Shown: positions 41,298 through 50,265, counted from the first letter of the stretch. The stretch: 64,000 nucleotides of DNA from DASZBX01 sp035943635 (GCA_035943635.1 DASZBX010000146.1:62001-126000), one strand, 5' to 3'. Notes: generated by a model not told the origin, from the sequence alone. Translations and numbers: made by a program.

Positions 41298-41522
41298 GGC
41301 TCCATGGTCCCCCGCGGCCGGCCCGCGCGCCCGCGCTGTTCGGCCCTCCGGGTAGCGGAACCGGAGCCGTTCGGGCGAACCGCCGGGCCCGCGGCCGGAC
41401 CGGCCGGCCCGGCGGCCGATCCGCCGCTCGCCCGGCCCGGAGCCGAATCCGCGCGAGAGCGCCCACCATGAAACAACGCGATGAAACACTTTTCCCGGGC
41501 GGACCTGTGCCGATCATCGTCA

Positions 41523-41534
41523 GAGAGCGCTCTC
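41523..41534. promoter_or_regulatory. LacI-type operator at the first lacI gene
   Basis: GAGAGCGCTCTC is a perfect 12-bp palindrome placed 6 bp upstream of the TACAAT -10 (41541-41546). It resembles the CebR box of Streptomyces (TGGGAGCGCTCCCA). The same core recurs at 51404, 51602 and 55001. Confidence 0.75.
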
Positions 41535-41554
41535 CTACAATACAATCGCCCTTC

Positions 41555-42607
41555 ATGAGCAATGACCGGTCCGCCGTGCCCCCGGCACCGACCCTCGAGC
41601 ATGTGGCCCGCGTCGCCGGGGTCTCCCGGGCCACCGTGTCCCGGGTGGTCAACGGGATCCGCAACGTCGATCCCCAGCTGCGCAAGTCGGTCGAGGAGGC
41701 CATCGCCGCCACCGGCTATGTACCCAACCACGCCGCGCGCTCGCTGGTGACCCGGCGGACCGGCTCGATCGCGCTGATCGTGTCCGAGGCCGAGGAGCAC
41801 ACCTTCGACGACCCGTTCCTCGGCCGGGTCTTCACCGACCCGTTCTTCGGCCGGATGGTCAGCGGCATCCTGGGCGTGTTGCGCCCGCGCGCGGTCAACC
41901 TGGTGCTCATGCTGGCCGAGAACGACGAGGCCCGGACCCAGCTGGTCGGCTACCTGCGCCAGGGCCACGTGGACGGGGTCATCCTGATCTCCACCCACAC
42001 CAAGGACCCGCTGCCGCACATGCTGATCGAGGCGGGCGTGCCGGTGGTGCTCTCCCGCCGGCCGAGCCGGCCGATCCCGATCAGTTACGTCGAGGCCGCC
42101 CAGCACGCCGGGGCGATCATGGCCGCGGACCACCTCGTGGCCCGCGGCTGCAAGCACGTGGCCACGATCACCGGCCCGCTGGACCGGCCGGCCAGCCAGG
42201 ACCGGCTGGCCGGGTTCCGTGAGGGGATGGCCCGGCACGGCGTGGCGTACGTGCCCTCGGCCGAGGGCAATTTCACCCAGGAGAGCGGCGAGCACGCCAT
42301 GGCGCAGCTGCTGCACGAGCACCCGGAGACCGACGGCGTGTTCGTGGCCAGCGACCTGATGGCCCAGGGCGCCCTGCTGGTCCTGCACGACCACGGTATC
42401 CAGGTGCCGGACCGGATCGCCGTGATCGGGTTCGACGACAACAGCGCGGCCCAGTCCTGCCGGCCGCCGCTGACCACGATCCGCCAGCCGCTGGAGGACA
42501 TGGCCAGTGAGATGGCGCGGTTGCTGCTGGCCCGGATCGACGACCAGGGCCAGCAGGTCACCTCGCGCATATTCGACGTGGAACTGAGGCAGCGCCGGTC
42601 GGCCTAG
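41555..42607 (+). CDS. LacI-family regulator, CebR-like (350 aa)
   Basis: The DNA-binding head is TLEHVARVAGVSRATVSRVV followed by the hinge helix NHAARSLVTRR. The rest is a periplasmic-binding-protein fold (GVILISTHTKDPLPHMLIEA, IAVIGFDDNSAAQSCRPPLT). TACAAT lies 8 nt before ATG 41555, with the palindromic operator just upstream, so it probably represses itself. The same operator occurs by the secreted beta-helix genes 10-13 kb to the right, so I infer a beta-glucan or beta-glucoside regulon. The TAG stop codon comes from the CTAG end of repeat copy C. Confidence 0.88.
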   Translation: MSNDRSAVPPAPTLEHVARVAGVSRATVSRVVNGIRNVDPQLRKSVEEAIAATGYVPNHAARSLVTRRTGSIALIVSEAEEHTFDDPFLGRVFTDPFFGRMVSGILGVLRPRAVNLVLMLAENDEARTQLVGYLRQGHVDGVILISTHTKDPLPHMLIEAGVPVVLSRRPSRPIPISYVEAAQHAGAIMAADHLVARGCKHVATITGPLDRPASQDRLAGFREGMARHGVAYVPSAEGNFTQESGEHAMAQLLHEHPETDGVFVASDLMAQGALLVLHDHGIQVPDRIAVIGFDDNSAAQSCRPPLTTIRQPLEDMASEMARLLLARIDDQGQQVTSRIFDVELRQRRSA

Positions 42608-42820
42608 ACGCGTTGTTCCGAATTCTGGCGCGGCGAAACGCCTGATCGGCGGCGCCTGGCCGCACGCCGCGGCCAACCACAGACGACAAAGTATGCGGTC
42701 GACCACGGCGCACACCCAGCCACCGCCGATCAGCTGTTTCGCCGTGTACACTCACCCGGCAGATCAGCGCACCTATCGGCAACTCGGCTCAGGCGCCGGA
42801 ATTCGGAACAACTCGTCTAG
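42604..42820 (+). repeat. Dispersed inverted-repeat element, copy C (217 bp, complete)
   Basis: The ends are inverted repeats of about 28 bp: 42604-42631 (CTAGACGCGTTGTTCCGAAT...) against 42793-42820 (...ATTCGGAACAACTCGTCTAG), with two mismatches. Both ends finish in CTAG, a rare word in this DNA and possibly the target duplication. No transposase is encoded. Size and structure are those of a miniature inverted-repeat transposable element. A minus-strand frame inside it is shared with copy B. Confidence 0.78.
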
Positions 42821-42832
42821 ACCGGGACCGGA

Positions 42833-43480
42833 TCAGTTCACGTACACGTCCCCGCCGGCCTGGGTGGTGTGAAGGACCGGCTTGAACGTGGCGGTGAACG
42901 TCCCGGAGGCCGGGCACAGCGAGCTGGACCCGGTCTGCCGGGCCACGCTGACCGCGCTGAACGCGAGCGAGTGGGCCGGGTTCGACAGCGCGCCGCTCGC
43001 CGCGCCGCTGTAGTGGCAGCTGACCGGGCCGAAGATGGTGGTGAGCACCACGGCCACAATCGGGGTGACGGTCGGCTTCGAGGTGCTCGCGGTCACCGTG
43101 GCCACCGGCGCCGTGCCGGACTTCAGGCCGATGCTGGACACGCTGGTGGTGCCCGTGATCCCGCTGGTGCAGGAGCTGGCGGTGAACGTGAACGAGGTCA
43201 CCGTCTCGGTGGCCGTGGTCGCCGTGTTGGTCAGCGCCTCGGCGCCGATCGAGCCGGCCGTGCAGGTGACGTTGCCGGCGCTGGTGCTCAGGGTGGAGCT
43301 GCCGGACAGGGCCGCGCTGATCACGTCCCCGACCGCCACGTTCGGGCCGGTGGCCGAGTTCACGGTCAGGGTGTCGGCGGTCCGCGGGGCGGCCGCGGCC
43401 GAGGCGGAGGACGCCCCGGCCGCGATCTCCAGGACCGCGGCGGCGGCCGCGGCCGGTCCGGAGTGGCTGAACTTAGGCAT
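42833..43480 (-). CDS. Secreted protein of unknown function (215 aa)
   Basis: A short signal-like N-terminus (FSHSGPAAAAAAVLEIAAGA then SSASAAAAPR) precedes a Thr/Ser/Ala/Val-rich beta domain with four or more Cys (NVTCTAGS, SSCTSG, GPVSCHYSG, SSLCPASG). Such composition is typical of secreted actinomycete proteins with immunoglobulin-like folds. The signal is weak because Glu interrupts its core. GGGAT lies upstream of the ATG. It ends 12 bp from repeat copy C. I recognise no family; cell-surface location is inference. Confidence 0.65.
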   Translation of the reverse strand: MPKFSHSGPAAAAAAVLEIAAGASSASAAAAPRTADTLTVNSATGPNVAVGDVISAALSGSSTLSTSAGNVTCTAGSIGAEALTNTATTATETVTSFTFTASSCTSGITGTTSVSSIGLKSGTAPVATVTASTSKPTVTPIVAVVLTTIFGPVSCHYSGAASGALSNPAHSLAFSAVSVARQTGSSSLCPASGTFTATFKPVLHTTQAGGDVYVN

Positions 43481-43781
43481 GCTTGACAGATCCCTTCATC
43501 ACTGGGGAGAGCCGCGGGCGGGCGCCGGTGTCCGCCGTGGATCTGCGGGACGGATCACACCGCGGTCGGGGTGCGGGTTCGGCTGCGGCACGGGCGCGCC
43601 GGGCGGCTGTGGTTATTGCGGCCGGTGCGCGATAATGGGAGCGGATCGCCGTCGGGCGAGGTCTCGCGGCCGGTCGGCCGGGGAGGTGTCGGCGCACCGT
43701 CGGTAACGGCGCCGATACAAAACCCATGGGAGTTGTAATCCTGTCCGGGTTGCAAAGTCAAGAGGCGAGGGGAAAACATCG

Positions 43782-44561
43782 ATGTCCGTCACATTGGGCC
43801 CCGGCCCGCTCCAGGCCGCCGCGATCACGCCGCCGACCCTGCCGGGCGCCCGGGACGGGCGCGATCCGGCCCGGGCGATCAAGCGCGGGCCGAGCCGGCT
43901 GCCGGCCGAGTACGTGGCCGCCACCCAGCGCGACCGGCTGTTCGACGCGATGGCCCGCACGGTGGCCGAGCAGGGCTACGCCAACGCGACCGTGACCGAC
44001 ATCTGCCGGGCCGCGGGGGTGACCCGGCCGGCTTTCTACGTGCACTTCGACAGCAAGCAGGGCGCGTTCCTGGCCACCTACCGGCACGGCACCCAGGTGA
44101 TGTACCGGTTGATGGAGGAGGCGCACCAGGCCGCTCCGGACTGGCGGGCGGCGACCGGCGCGAGCCTGCGGGTCCTGCTGGAGGTGCTGGCCAGCACCCC
44201 GGCCTTCGCCACGATGGCGATCGTGGAGATCGACGCGGTCGGCGCGGAGGCCCGGCGGGAGCGGGAGTTGCTGCTGCGCCGGTTCCGGCCGCTGTTCGGC
44301 GGTGCGCCGCGCCCGGCCGGGATCGTGGCCGAGGAGGAACTGGTGGACACTGTGGTCGGCGGGGTTTACCACGCGATCTACCGGGCGATCGCGGACGAGC
44401 GGATCCAGCACCTGCCGGAACTGCTGCCCACGCTGACGTATTTCGTGCTCGCCCCCTTCCTGGGCACCACCGAGGCCGCGGTCGGCCCGGGCGCCCGGCC
44501 GGATCGGCAGCGGCCCGCGGTGGCCCCGTGTGCGCCCTTGTTCCGCACGGCAGAACTCTGA
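43782..44561 (+). CDS. TetR-family regulator (259 aa)
   Basis: Helix-turn-helix: RLFDAMARTVAEQGYANATV and TDICRAAGVTRPAFYVHFDS. About 45 disordered residues precede it and 30 follow the ligand domain. GAGGGGAA lies upstream of the ATG. In related actinomycetes a TetR gene often sits next to the DUF6230-DUF6114 membrane pair, remnants of which follow here, so it may once have regulated them. Confidence 0.85.
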   Translation: MSVTLGPGPLQAAAITPPTLPGARDGRDPARAIKRGPSRLPAEYVAATQRDRLFDAMARTVAEQGYANATVTDICRAAGVTRPAFYVHFDSKQGAFLATYRHGTQVMYRLMEEAHQAAPDWRAATGASLRVLLEVLASTPAFATMAIVEIDAVGAEARRERELLLRRFRPLFGGAPRPAGIVAEEELVDTVVGGVYHAIYRAIADERIQHLPELLPTLTYFVLAPFLGTTEAAVGPGARPDRQRPAVAPCAPLFRTAEL

Positions 44562-44934
44562 TTACGGGCTTTTTTCCCAATCCCACCGACAACATCAGAA
44601 ACGCATCAGCACACAGATGAACCAGTGTGTCAGGACGCTTGACCAGAAGCTTACTGGAGAGTGAGTTCCAGCCAGTCAGCAGTGTCACACGTACGAAACG
44701 ACCCCTCCGGGCCTGCTGCCCTGCGGTCCCGCGAGCCGTCGCCGGTGCGTGAACGCGCCATCGTCCAGAGCACTGCCGCGCACCTGTCACCGCCTACGCC
44801 ATCGTCTCCACAGTGCGGGTTCTCGCTCGCCCGCCTGCCTCCGGCAGCGATCCGGCCGGCCGCCGAAACCCCGGCCGGCCCGCCGCGGCCGGGGAGGACG
44901 CCCTGCCACCCGACGAGCGAGTTAGGGAGCTGTC
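44562..44934 (+). promoter_or_regulatory. Intergenic region upstream of the decayed DUF6230 gene
   Basis: No gene is visible. T6 in GGGCTTTTTTCCC follows the TetR stop. CTGGAGAGTGAGTTCCAG (near 44655) has inverted CTGGA/TCCAG arms and may be an operator left from the DUF6230-DUF6114 promoter. Confidence 0.3.
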
Positions 44935-45099
44935 ATGTCCGTCGCCGAGAGCACCAGCCCGGACGGCCCGGGATCCGCGTTCGGGGGCCGGGTCCGGCTA
45001 CGCCGGTTCGCCGCCCTGCGGCAGACGAACTACGCGACCACCGCGCCCACGTTCACCCTGCCCGGCCTGAGCATGTCCTTCCAGAGCAAGGGCTGCTGA
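44935..45099 (+). pseudogene. Collapsed DUF6230 gene (54 codons left)
   Basis: The frame has a good ribosome site (GGGAG) and reads MSVAESTSPDGPG to GGRVRLRRFAALRQ, like the N-terminus of DUF6230 proteins up to the first membrane helix. It then continues directly with TNYATTAPTFTLPGLSMSFQ and SKGC, like the C-terminus of that family. The membrane helix and about 150 residues in between are absent, joined in frame. A DUF6114 gene follows at once, the normal partner of DUF6230. The match is from memory of the family. It could instead be a real small peptide, which expression data would show. Confidence 0.5.
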
Positions 45100-45101
45100 A
45101 C

Positions 45102-45660
45102 GTGTCAGAGCCCGTACTTCCGGACGCCGGGTCCGCCGCGCCGAGGGGTCCGCGGCGGACCCGGACGAGGCGGCGGCCCCGGCGGAACCGACCGAGCCGC
45201 CGGGCGCCGCCGCCGGACGGGCGACCTGGCCCACCTTGACCACGCACGCATTGGAGTCGGAGCCGGAGCCGCAACCGGATGCGGGCCCGGCGCCGGGCCG
45301 GGAGCCGGCGTCGATGCGCTACCTCGAGCCGGAGCCGGAAACACATCTGACTCCGTACCCGGAGCCGACGGCCGGGCTCGACCCGCACCGCCCGGCCGAG
45401 ACCGCCGCCGAGACCGCCGCCGGGCCCGGCGAGCGGGAGCACCGGGCCCGGCGGGCGTTCCGGCGCTGGCGGCGGTCCCGGCCGTTCTGGGGCGGACTCT
45501 TCGTCGTGCTGGGTGGCACTGAGATCACCATCACCGAGAAGGCTCCGTTCGAGGTGGTCGTGCACGTCGGCCTGTACGGCCTGGCCGGCTACCTGCTGCC
45601 GCTGATCCTGGTGCTGTGCGGGGCGCTGATCCTGTTCAAGGCGCCGCACTCAGCCCGGCT
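45102..45660 (+). pseudogene. Decayed DUF6114 membrane protein gene
   Basis: FRRWRRSRPFWGGLFVVLGG, TITEKAPFEVVVHVGLYGLA and GYLLPLILVLCGALILF are the first three segments of a DUF6114 protein. The expected start is GTG 45102, 2 nt after the DUF6230 remnant, but its frame (VSEPVLPDAGSAAP) shifts within 50 nt to the one carrying the domain. After LILFKAPHSA the match ends and the frame runs into antisense DNA of another gene fragment; the last two membrane helices are missing. N-terminal frameshift plus C-terminal loss argue for a pseudogene. Starting at TTG 45236 would avoid the frameshift but not the truncation. Confidence 0.6.
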
Positions 45661-45892
45661 TGCCGTTCTGCGGCGGGTAACCGCGGGTCGGCGGCTGCGG
45701 TTGGACCGGCTGCCGGTACTGCACCGGGCCCGGATTCGGGTACTGCGACCTCGGTTGAGCGTAAGTGCCCTGAGGCGCCTGGTACTGCGGCCTTCGGCGT
45801 TCCCGCGCGCGGCCATGTACTAGCCGTGATTCACCCTGCCCCGTTTGTATCTCACAGCACGGACTTCCTCCGCCGTGCACCGTGTGGCTCAT
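45650..45892 (-). pseudogene. Pro/Gln/Tyr-rich C-terminal tail fragment
   Basis: The minus-strand frame from about 45800 to the stop at 45650 reads RRRPQYQAPQGTYAQPRSQY, PNPGPVQYRQPVQPQPPTRG and YPPQNGKPG. This is a typical disordered tail of an actinomycete membrane or cell-envelope protein. No start or domain is attached. It abuts the break in the DUF6114 remnant, so the two were joined by a deletion or inversion. Confidence 0.45.
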
Positions 45893-45978
45893 CGTGCCAT
45901 CCGGTGCAGCGGCGGAGGAAACCCGCGGTCCTACCTTCCTACCTTTTACCCGTGCTCAACCACCGTCGCCGGGCCGCG

Positions 45979-48900
45979 TCAGCTGAACTGGAACCAGTTC
46001 AGGTTGACGAAGTTCCCGCCGGTGGTCGTGGTGAACGTGACGTACACGTTGTGCGTCCCGGTCGGTATCGGCGAACCGGCCACCGACGCAGTGGTCGCCC
46101 AGGTCTGCCAACCTCCGGTACCGCTCACCGGAACGGTCGCGAACGGCGTCGCCGTCAGCGAATCCAACCGGAACTGAATCGACCCGATGTTCGTGCCCGC
46201 CACCGCGGACGCGATCCGGGCCGTCACGCCGCCGGTCAGCCCGGTGCCGAACCCGACGTTGGCGTACTCCAGCCAGCTGGCCGAGTTGATCCAGCCGACG
46301 TCGTTGCCGCCGCCGGTGTCACCGGTCGCCTCGGTGCCCACGCTGTTGCTGCCGGCGTACGTCGACGCCGTGACCTTCACCGGCCCCTGGCCCGGTTGCG
46401 AGGTGCCGCCGGAGTTCAGCTGGAACCAGTGCACGTTCACGAAGTTGCCGCCGGTCGTGGTGCTGAAGGTGACGTACAGCGTGTGATTGCCCGTCGGCAC
46501 CGGCGATTCGGCCGCCGCCGCAGTGGTCTGCCACGTCTGCCAGCCGCCGGTACCGCTGACCGGAATGGTCGCGAACGGCGTCGCGGTCAGCGAATCCAAC
46601 CGGAACTGAATCGACCCGATGTTCGTGCCCGCGACCGCCGAGGCGATCCGGGCGTCGATGGTCGGGTAGCCGGAGGAGAAGTTGACGTTGTTGTACTGCA
46701 GCCAGCTGGCGCTGTTGATCCAGCCGACGTCCTGGCCGCCGCCGGTGTCACCGGTCGTCTCCGTCCCGACGCTGTTGCTCCCGGAGTACGCCGACGCCGT
46801 CACCGTCAGCCCGCCCGAGACCGGGCCGCTGCCGCTGGTCACGGTCAGGCTGTAGGTGGCGCTCTGGGTGCCCGAGGCCGCCGTGCCGGTGATCGTGATC
46901 GGATACGTCCCGGCCGCGGTCGCCGCCGTGGTCGAGAAGGTCACGGTCGAGGCCGCCCCGGAGGTCACCGAAGCCGGACTGAACGACACACTCACCCCGG
47001 CCGGCGCACCGGTCGCGGTCAGCGCCACCGACTGGGCCGAGCCCGAGGTGGTGGCCGTGGTCACGCTCGCCGCGGCCGCCGAGCCGGCCGCCACCGACCC
47101 GGTCACCGAGGAGAGCGCCACCGAGAACCCGTTCGCCGGCGCGCCGCCGGTCACGGTGTAGGTCGCGGTCAGCGGCAGGTTCGCCGAGGAGTCGCCCACG
47201 TTGATCGAGTAGGCGCCCGGCGTGGTGACGAACGAGCTCGACGCGTCGCTCCAGACCTGGAACGCGCTGGCCGGCAGGCTGAAACCGACCTGCTGGGACT
47301 GGCCCGGGGTGAGCGTGACCCGGGTGTGGCCCTTCAGCTGCAACGGCGGTTCGCCCGCGGCGGACGGGTCCCCGACGTACAGCTGGGGCACCTCGCTGCC
47401 GGCCTTGGACCCGGTGTTCGTGACGGTCGCCGTCGCGGTCACCGTGGCTCCGGCCGCTCCGCTGATCGCCGACAGGGACAGGTTGGAGAAGGCGAAGCTG
47501 GTGTAGCTCAGCCCGTAGCCGAACGGGAACAGCGGCGCGATGTTCTTCGCCTGGTACCAGCGGTACCCGACGTCCAGGCCCTCGGAGTACTGGACCGTGC
47601 CGTTGACCCCGGGCCACTGCGCGGCCGTGTCCGCCGGGACGTTGGCCAGGCTGACCGGGAAGGTGACCGGGAGCTTGCCGGACGGATCGGTGTTGCCGAA
47701 CAGCAGCGAGGCGATCGAGTCGCCGTCCTCCTGGCCGGAGTACCACGCCTCCATCACGCCCGCGACCTGGTTGATCCACGGCATGGTGACCGCGGAACCG
47801 GTGTTGAGCACCACGACGGTGTGCGGGTTGGCCGCCGCGACCGCCTCGATCAGCTCGTTCTGCAGGCCGGGCAGGTCGATGCCGGTCAGGTCGGCGCCCT
47901 CGCCCTCGGAGTAGCCGACGAACACGACGGCGACGCTGGACTTGGCCGCAAGCGCCGCGGCCTGGGTGATCGGGGAGTTCGGGCCGGGCGGCAGCCAGCC
48001 GGTCTGCATGGTGCTGCCGCCGCCGTCCTGGAAGTAGTCGACCTCGATCGACACCGGCTGGCCGGCGGTCAGGTTGATCTGCCCGTCCGAGGTGGTCGCG
48101 CCCTGGTCCACCCAGTCGTTGACCAGTTCCTGGCCGTTGACGAACAGCCGGGAGCCGTCGTCGCTGGTGGTGGAGAAGTAGTAGGTGCCGGTGGTGGTCG
48201 GGGTGATCGTGCCGGTCCACTTGGCCGACCAGCCGGTGGCGTTGACCCCGGCGACCGGGGCGGCGCCGTTGAAGTTGTCGGTGTAGTTCTGGTCGACCTG
48301 GGACACCACCGGGGAGCCGGAGAGGTTGATGTTGTCGTAGTACTGGCCGTACAGACCCTGGCCGCTGCCCGAGGCGGGCTTGAGCTGGGCGGCCGGGATC
48401 GCCGCGAGCTGGCCGTTCTCGGTGGCGCCCTGCGCGTAGGTGGCGGTCGCGCCCGAACCGGTGCCGAAGCTGAACCAGTTCAGGTTCACGAAGTCCTGGC
48501 CGGCCGTGTCGGTGAAGGTGACGAACACGTTGTGCGTCCCGGTCGGCTGCGGCGAGGCGGCCACCGGCGGGCTGGTGGTCCAGCTCTGCCAGCCGCCGGT
48601 GCCGGTCACCGGGACCGAGGCGAACGGGGTGGCGGTGGCCGAGTCCAGCGAGAAGTTCACCGAGCCGCTGGCGCCGGTCAGCGCGGAGGCGATCCGGGCC
48701 TGCACCTCGGTGGTGCCGCCGCCGGTGCCGAAGTTCACGTTCGCGTACTCCAGCACGCTGGTGCCGCTGATGTAGTCCACGTCCTGGCCGCCGCCGGTGT
48801 CACCGGTCGTCTCCAGGCCGGTGTTCTGCTGGCTGCTGAAACTCGACGCGGTGATCTTGGTCGCGTTGGTCGGGCTCAGCAGGGCGCTGATCCCCTGGAC

Positions 48901-50130
48901 CGGGCTGACCACGTAGGGTGCGTACACCCCGCCGCTGCCGTTGCCGTTGGTCTGCGCGTCCGAACTGGCCTGGTCGCCGATGATCGCGTACGAGTTGCCG
49001 CCGGCGGTGCTCAGCGGCAGGACGTTGTCCGCGTTCTTCAGCAGGACTGTGCCCTCGTTCGCGACCTGCTCGGCCGTGGCCGCGTGCGCCGGGGTGGTCA
49101 CGGTCGCGCTCGGCGAGCCGGACGGGGCCTTGTCGAACAGGCCGAAGGTGAACATCTCGGTCAGGATCCGGCTGACCATCCCGTCCAGGGTGCTCTTCGG
49201 GATGGTGCCGTTCTGCACCGCGGTCTGCAGCGGCTGGCCGAAGGTGCTGTTGTCCGGCATCTGCATGTCCTGGCGGTCGGTGGCCGACTGCACGCCGTCC
49301 TTGGTCGCCCCCCAGTCGGAGGTGACGAAGCCCTTGAAGCCCATCTGCCCCTTGAGCACCGTGTTCTGCAGGTAGGCGTTGTCGCAGGCCGGGGCGCCGT
49401 TGATGGTCGAGTACGAGCACATCACCGAGGAGACCCCGGCGTTGACCGCGGACTGGAAGGCCGGCAGGTAGATCTCCTGCTCGACCCGCGGGTCGACGAT
49501 CGCGTTGTCCGCCGGGGTGTTGCGGTTGGTCTCCTGGTTGTACACCGCGTAGTGCTTGACCTGGGCCAGCACGCCCTGGCTCTGCACGCCCTCGATGTCG
49601 TTCGCGCCGACCTGGCCGTTGAGGTAGGGGTCTTCGCCGTAGCTCTCGAAGGCCCGGCCCCAGCGCGGGTCGCGCACGATGTTGATGGTCGGGCCCAGGT
49701 CCACGTTCGCGCCCTTGCCGGCCTGCTCCGAGCCGACCACCTGGCCGTACTGCTGCTGCAGGGCGGAGTCCCAGCTGGCCGCGTCGGACACGGCCGCGGG
49801 CAGCTGGGTGACCCCGGTCATCCCGTCGCCGACCCCGGACGGGCCGTCCTCCAGGCTCAGCCCGGGGATGCACAGGGCCGGCTGCGGCGCGACGTTCCCG
49901 ACGTAGTTCCCGGCGGTCCCGCTGACCATGGAGATCTCGTCCGGGATGGTCATCTGGGCGAGCAGCTGGCTGACCCGGGTGGCCACCGGCGCGGTGGAGC
50001 CGACCCAGGGGCAGGCGGTGCTGGCCTGGGCCGGCACGGCGCCGCCGAGCCAGACGGTGGCGGCGACGAGGCCGAGCACCGCCAGTGCGGCGGTCGCCCC
50101 TCGTCTCGGTCTGAGCGTTCTCGATCTCAC
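45979..50130 (-). CDS. Secreted GH3 glycosidase with three CBM6 modules and PA14 (1383 aa)
   Basis: A signal peptide (residues 1-37) is followed by the GH3 barrel (55-335; FVTSDWG with nucleophile Asp272; VKHYAVYNQET). The second GH3 domain starts near 345 and is interrupted by a CBM6-like module (424-557) and a PA14 domain (588-718), then resumes (SEGEGADLTGIDLPG, MEAWYSGQEDGDSIASLLFG). A fibronectin-like domain (875-965), a Ser/Thr/Ala beta module (970-1085) and two tandem CBM6-like modules end the protein. The last two share almost identical stretches (GTNIGSIQFRLDSLTATPFA). It is most likely an extracellular beta-glucosidase or beta-xylosidase acting on polymer-bound substrate. The start ATG follows AGGAAC. 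Confidence 0.92.
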   Translation of the reverse strand: MRSRTLRPRRGATAALAVLGLVAATVWLGGAVPAQASTACPWVGSTAPVATRVSQLLAQMTIPDEISMVSGTAGNYVGNVAPQPALCIPGLSLEDGPSGVGDGMTGVTQLPAAVSDAASWDSALQQQYGQVVGSEQAGKGANVDLGPTINIVRDPRWGRAFESYGEDPYLNGQVGANDIEGVQSQGVLAQVKHYAVYNQETNRNTPADNAIVDPRVEQEIYLPAFQSAVNAGVSSVMCSYSTINGAPACDNAYLQNTVLKGQMGFKGFVTSDWGATKDGVQSATDRQDMQMPDNSTFGQPLQTAVQNGTIPKSTLDGMVSRILTEMFTFGLFDKAPSGSPSATVTTPAHAATAEQVANEGTVLLKNADNVLPLSTAGGNSYAIIGDQASSDAQTNGNGSGGVYAPYVVSPVQGISALLSPTNATKITASSFSSQQNTGLETTGDTGGGQDVDYISGTSVLEYANVNFGTGGGTTEVQARIASALTGASGSVNFSLDSATATPFASVPVTGTGGWQSWTTSPPVAASPQPTGTHNVFVTFTDTAGQDFVNLNWFSFGTGSGATATYAQGATENGQLAAIPAAQLKPASGSGQGLYGQYYDNINLSGSPVVSQVDQNYTDNFNGAAPVAGVNATGWSAKWTGTITPTTTGTYYFSTTSDDGSRLFVNGQELVNDWVDQGATTSDGQINLTAGQPVSIEVDYFQDGGGSTMQTGWLPPGPNSPITQAAALAAKSSVAVVFVGYSEGEGADLTGIDLPGLQNELIEAVAAANPHTVVVLNTGSAVTMPWINQVAGVMEAWYSGQEDGDSIASLLFGNTDPSGKLPVTFPVSLANVPADTAAQWPGVNGTVQYSEGLDVGYRWYQAKNIAPLFPFGYGLSYTSFAFSNLSLSAISGAAGATVTATATVTNTGSKAGSEVPQLYVGDPSAAGEPPLQLKGHTRVTLTPGQSQQVGFSLPASAFQVWSDASSSFVTTPGAYSINVGDSSANLPLTATYTVTGGAPANGFSVALSSVTGSVAAGSAAAASVTTATTSGSAQSVALTATGAPAGVSVSFSPASVTSGAASTVTFSTTAATAAGTYPITITGTAASGTQSATYSLTVTSGSGPVSGGLTVTASAYSGSNSVGTETTGDTGGGQDVGWINSASWLQYNNVNFSSGYPTIDARIASAVAGTNIGSIQFRLDSLTATPFATIPVSGTGGWQTWQTTAAAAESPVPTGNHTLYVTFSTTTGGNFVNVHWFQLNSGGTSQPGQGPVKVTASTYAGSNSVGTEATGDTGGGNDVGWINSASWLEYANVGFGTGLTGGVTARIASAVAGTNIGSIQFRLDSLTATPFATVPVSGTGGWQTWATTASVAGSPIPTGTHNVYVTFTTTTGGNFVNLNWFQFS

Positions 50131-50265
50131 GGCGTTCCTTCTCGATTCCGTAGCGTAGTGAGGGTCCGGCGGCGAACGGCCCGGCCGGTGGAGGGGACGG
50201 TGAGTCCAGTCGGAACCGGGCCGGGCCGGGCCGTTGGGTGGTGCCGGTGGATCAGGGGTCGCGGG

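Noticed and set aside
46000..46800. Near-identical DNA blocks suggesting an inserted repeat
   Set aside because: They are explained by the tandem CBM6 modules within the GH3 gene.
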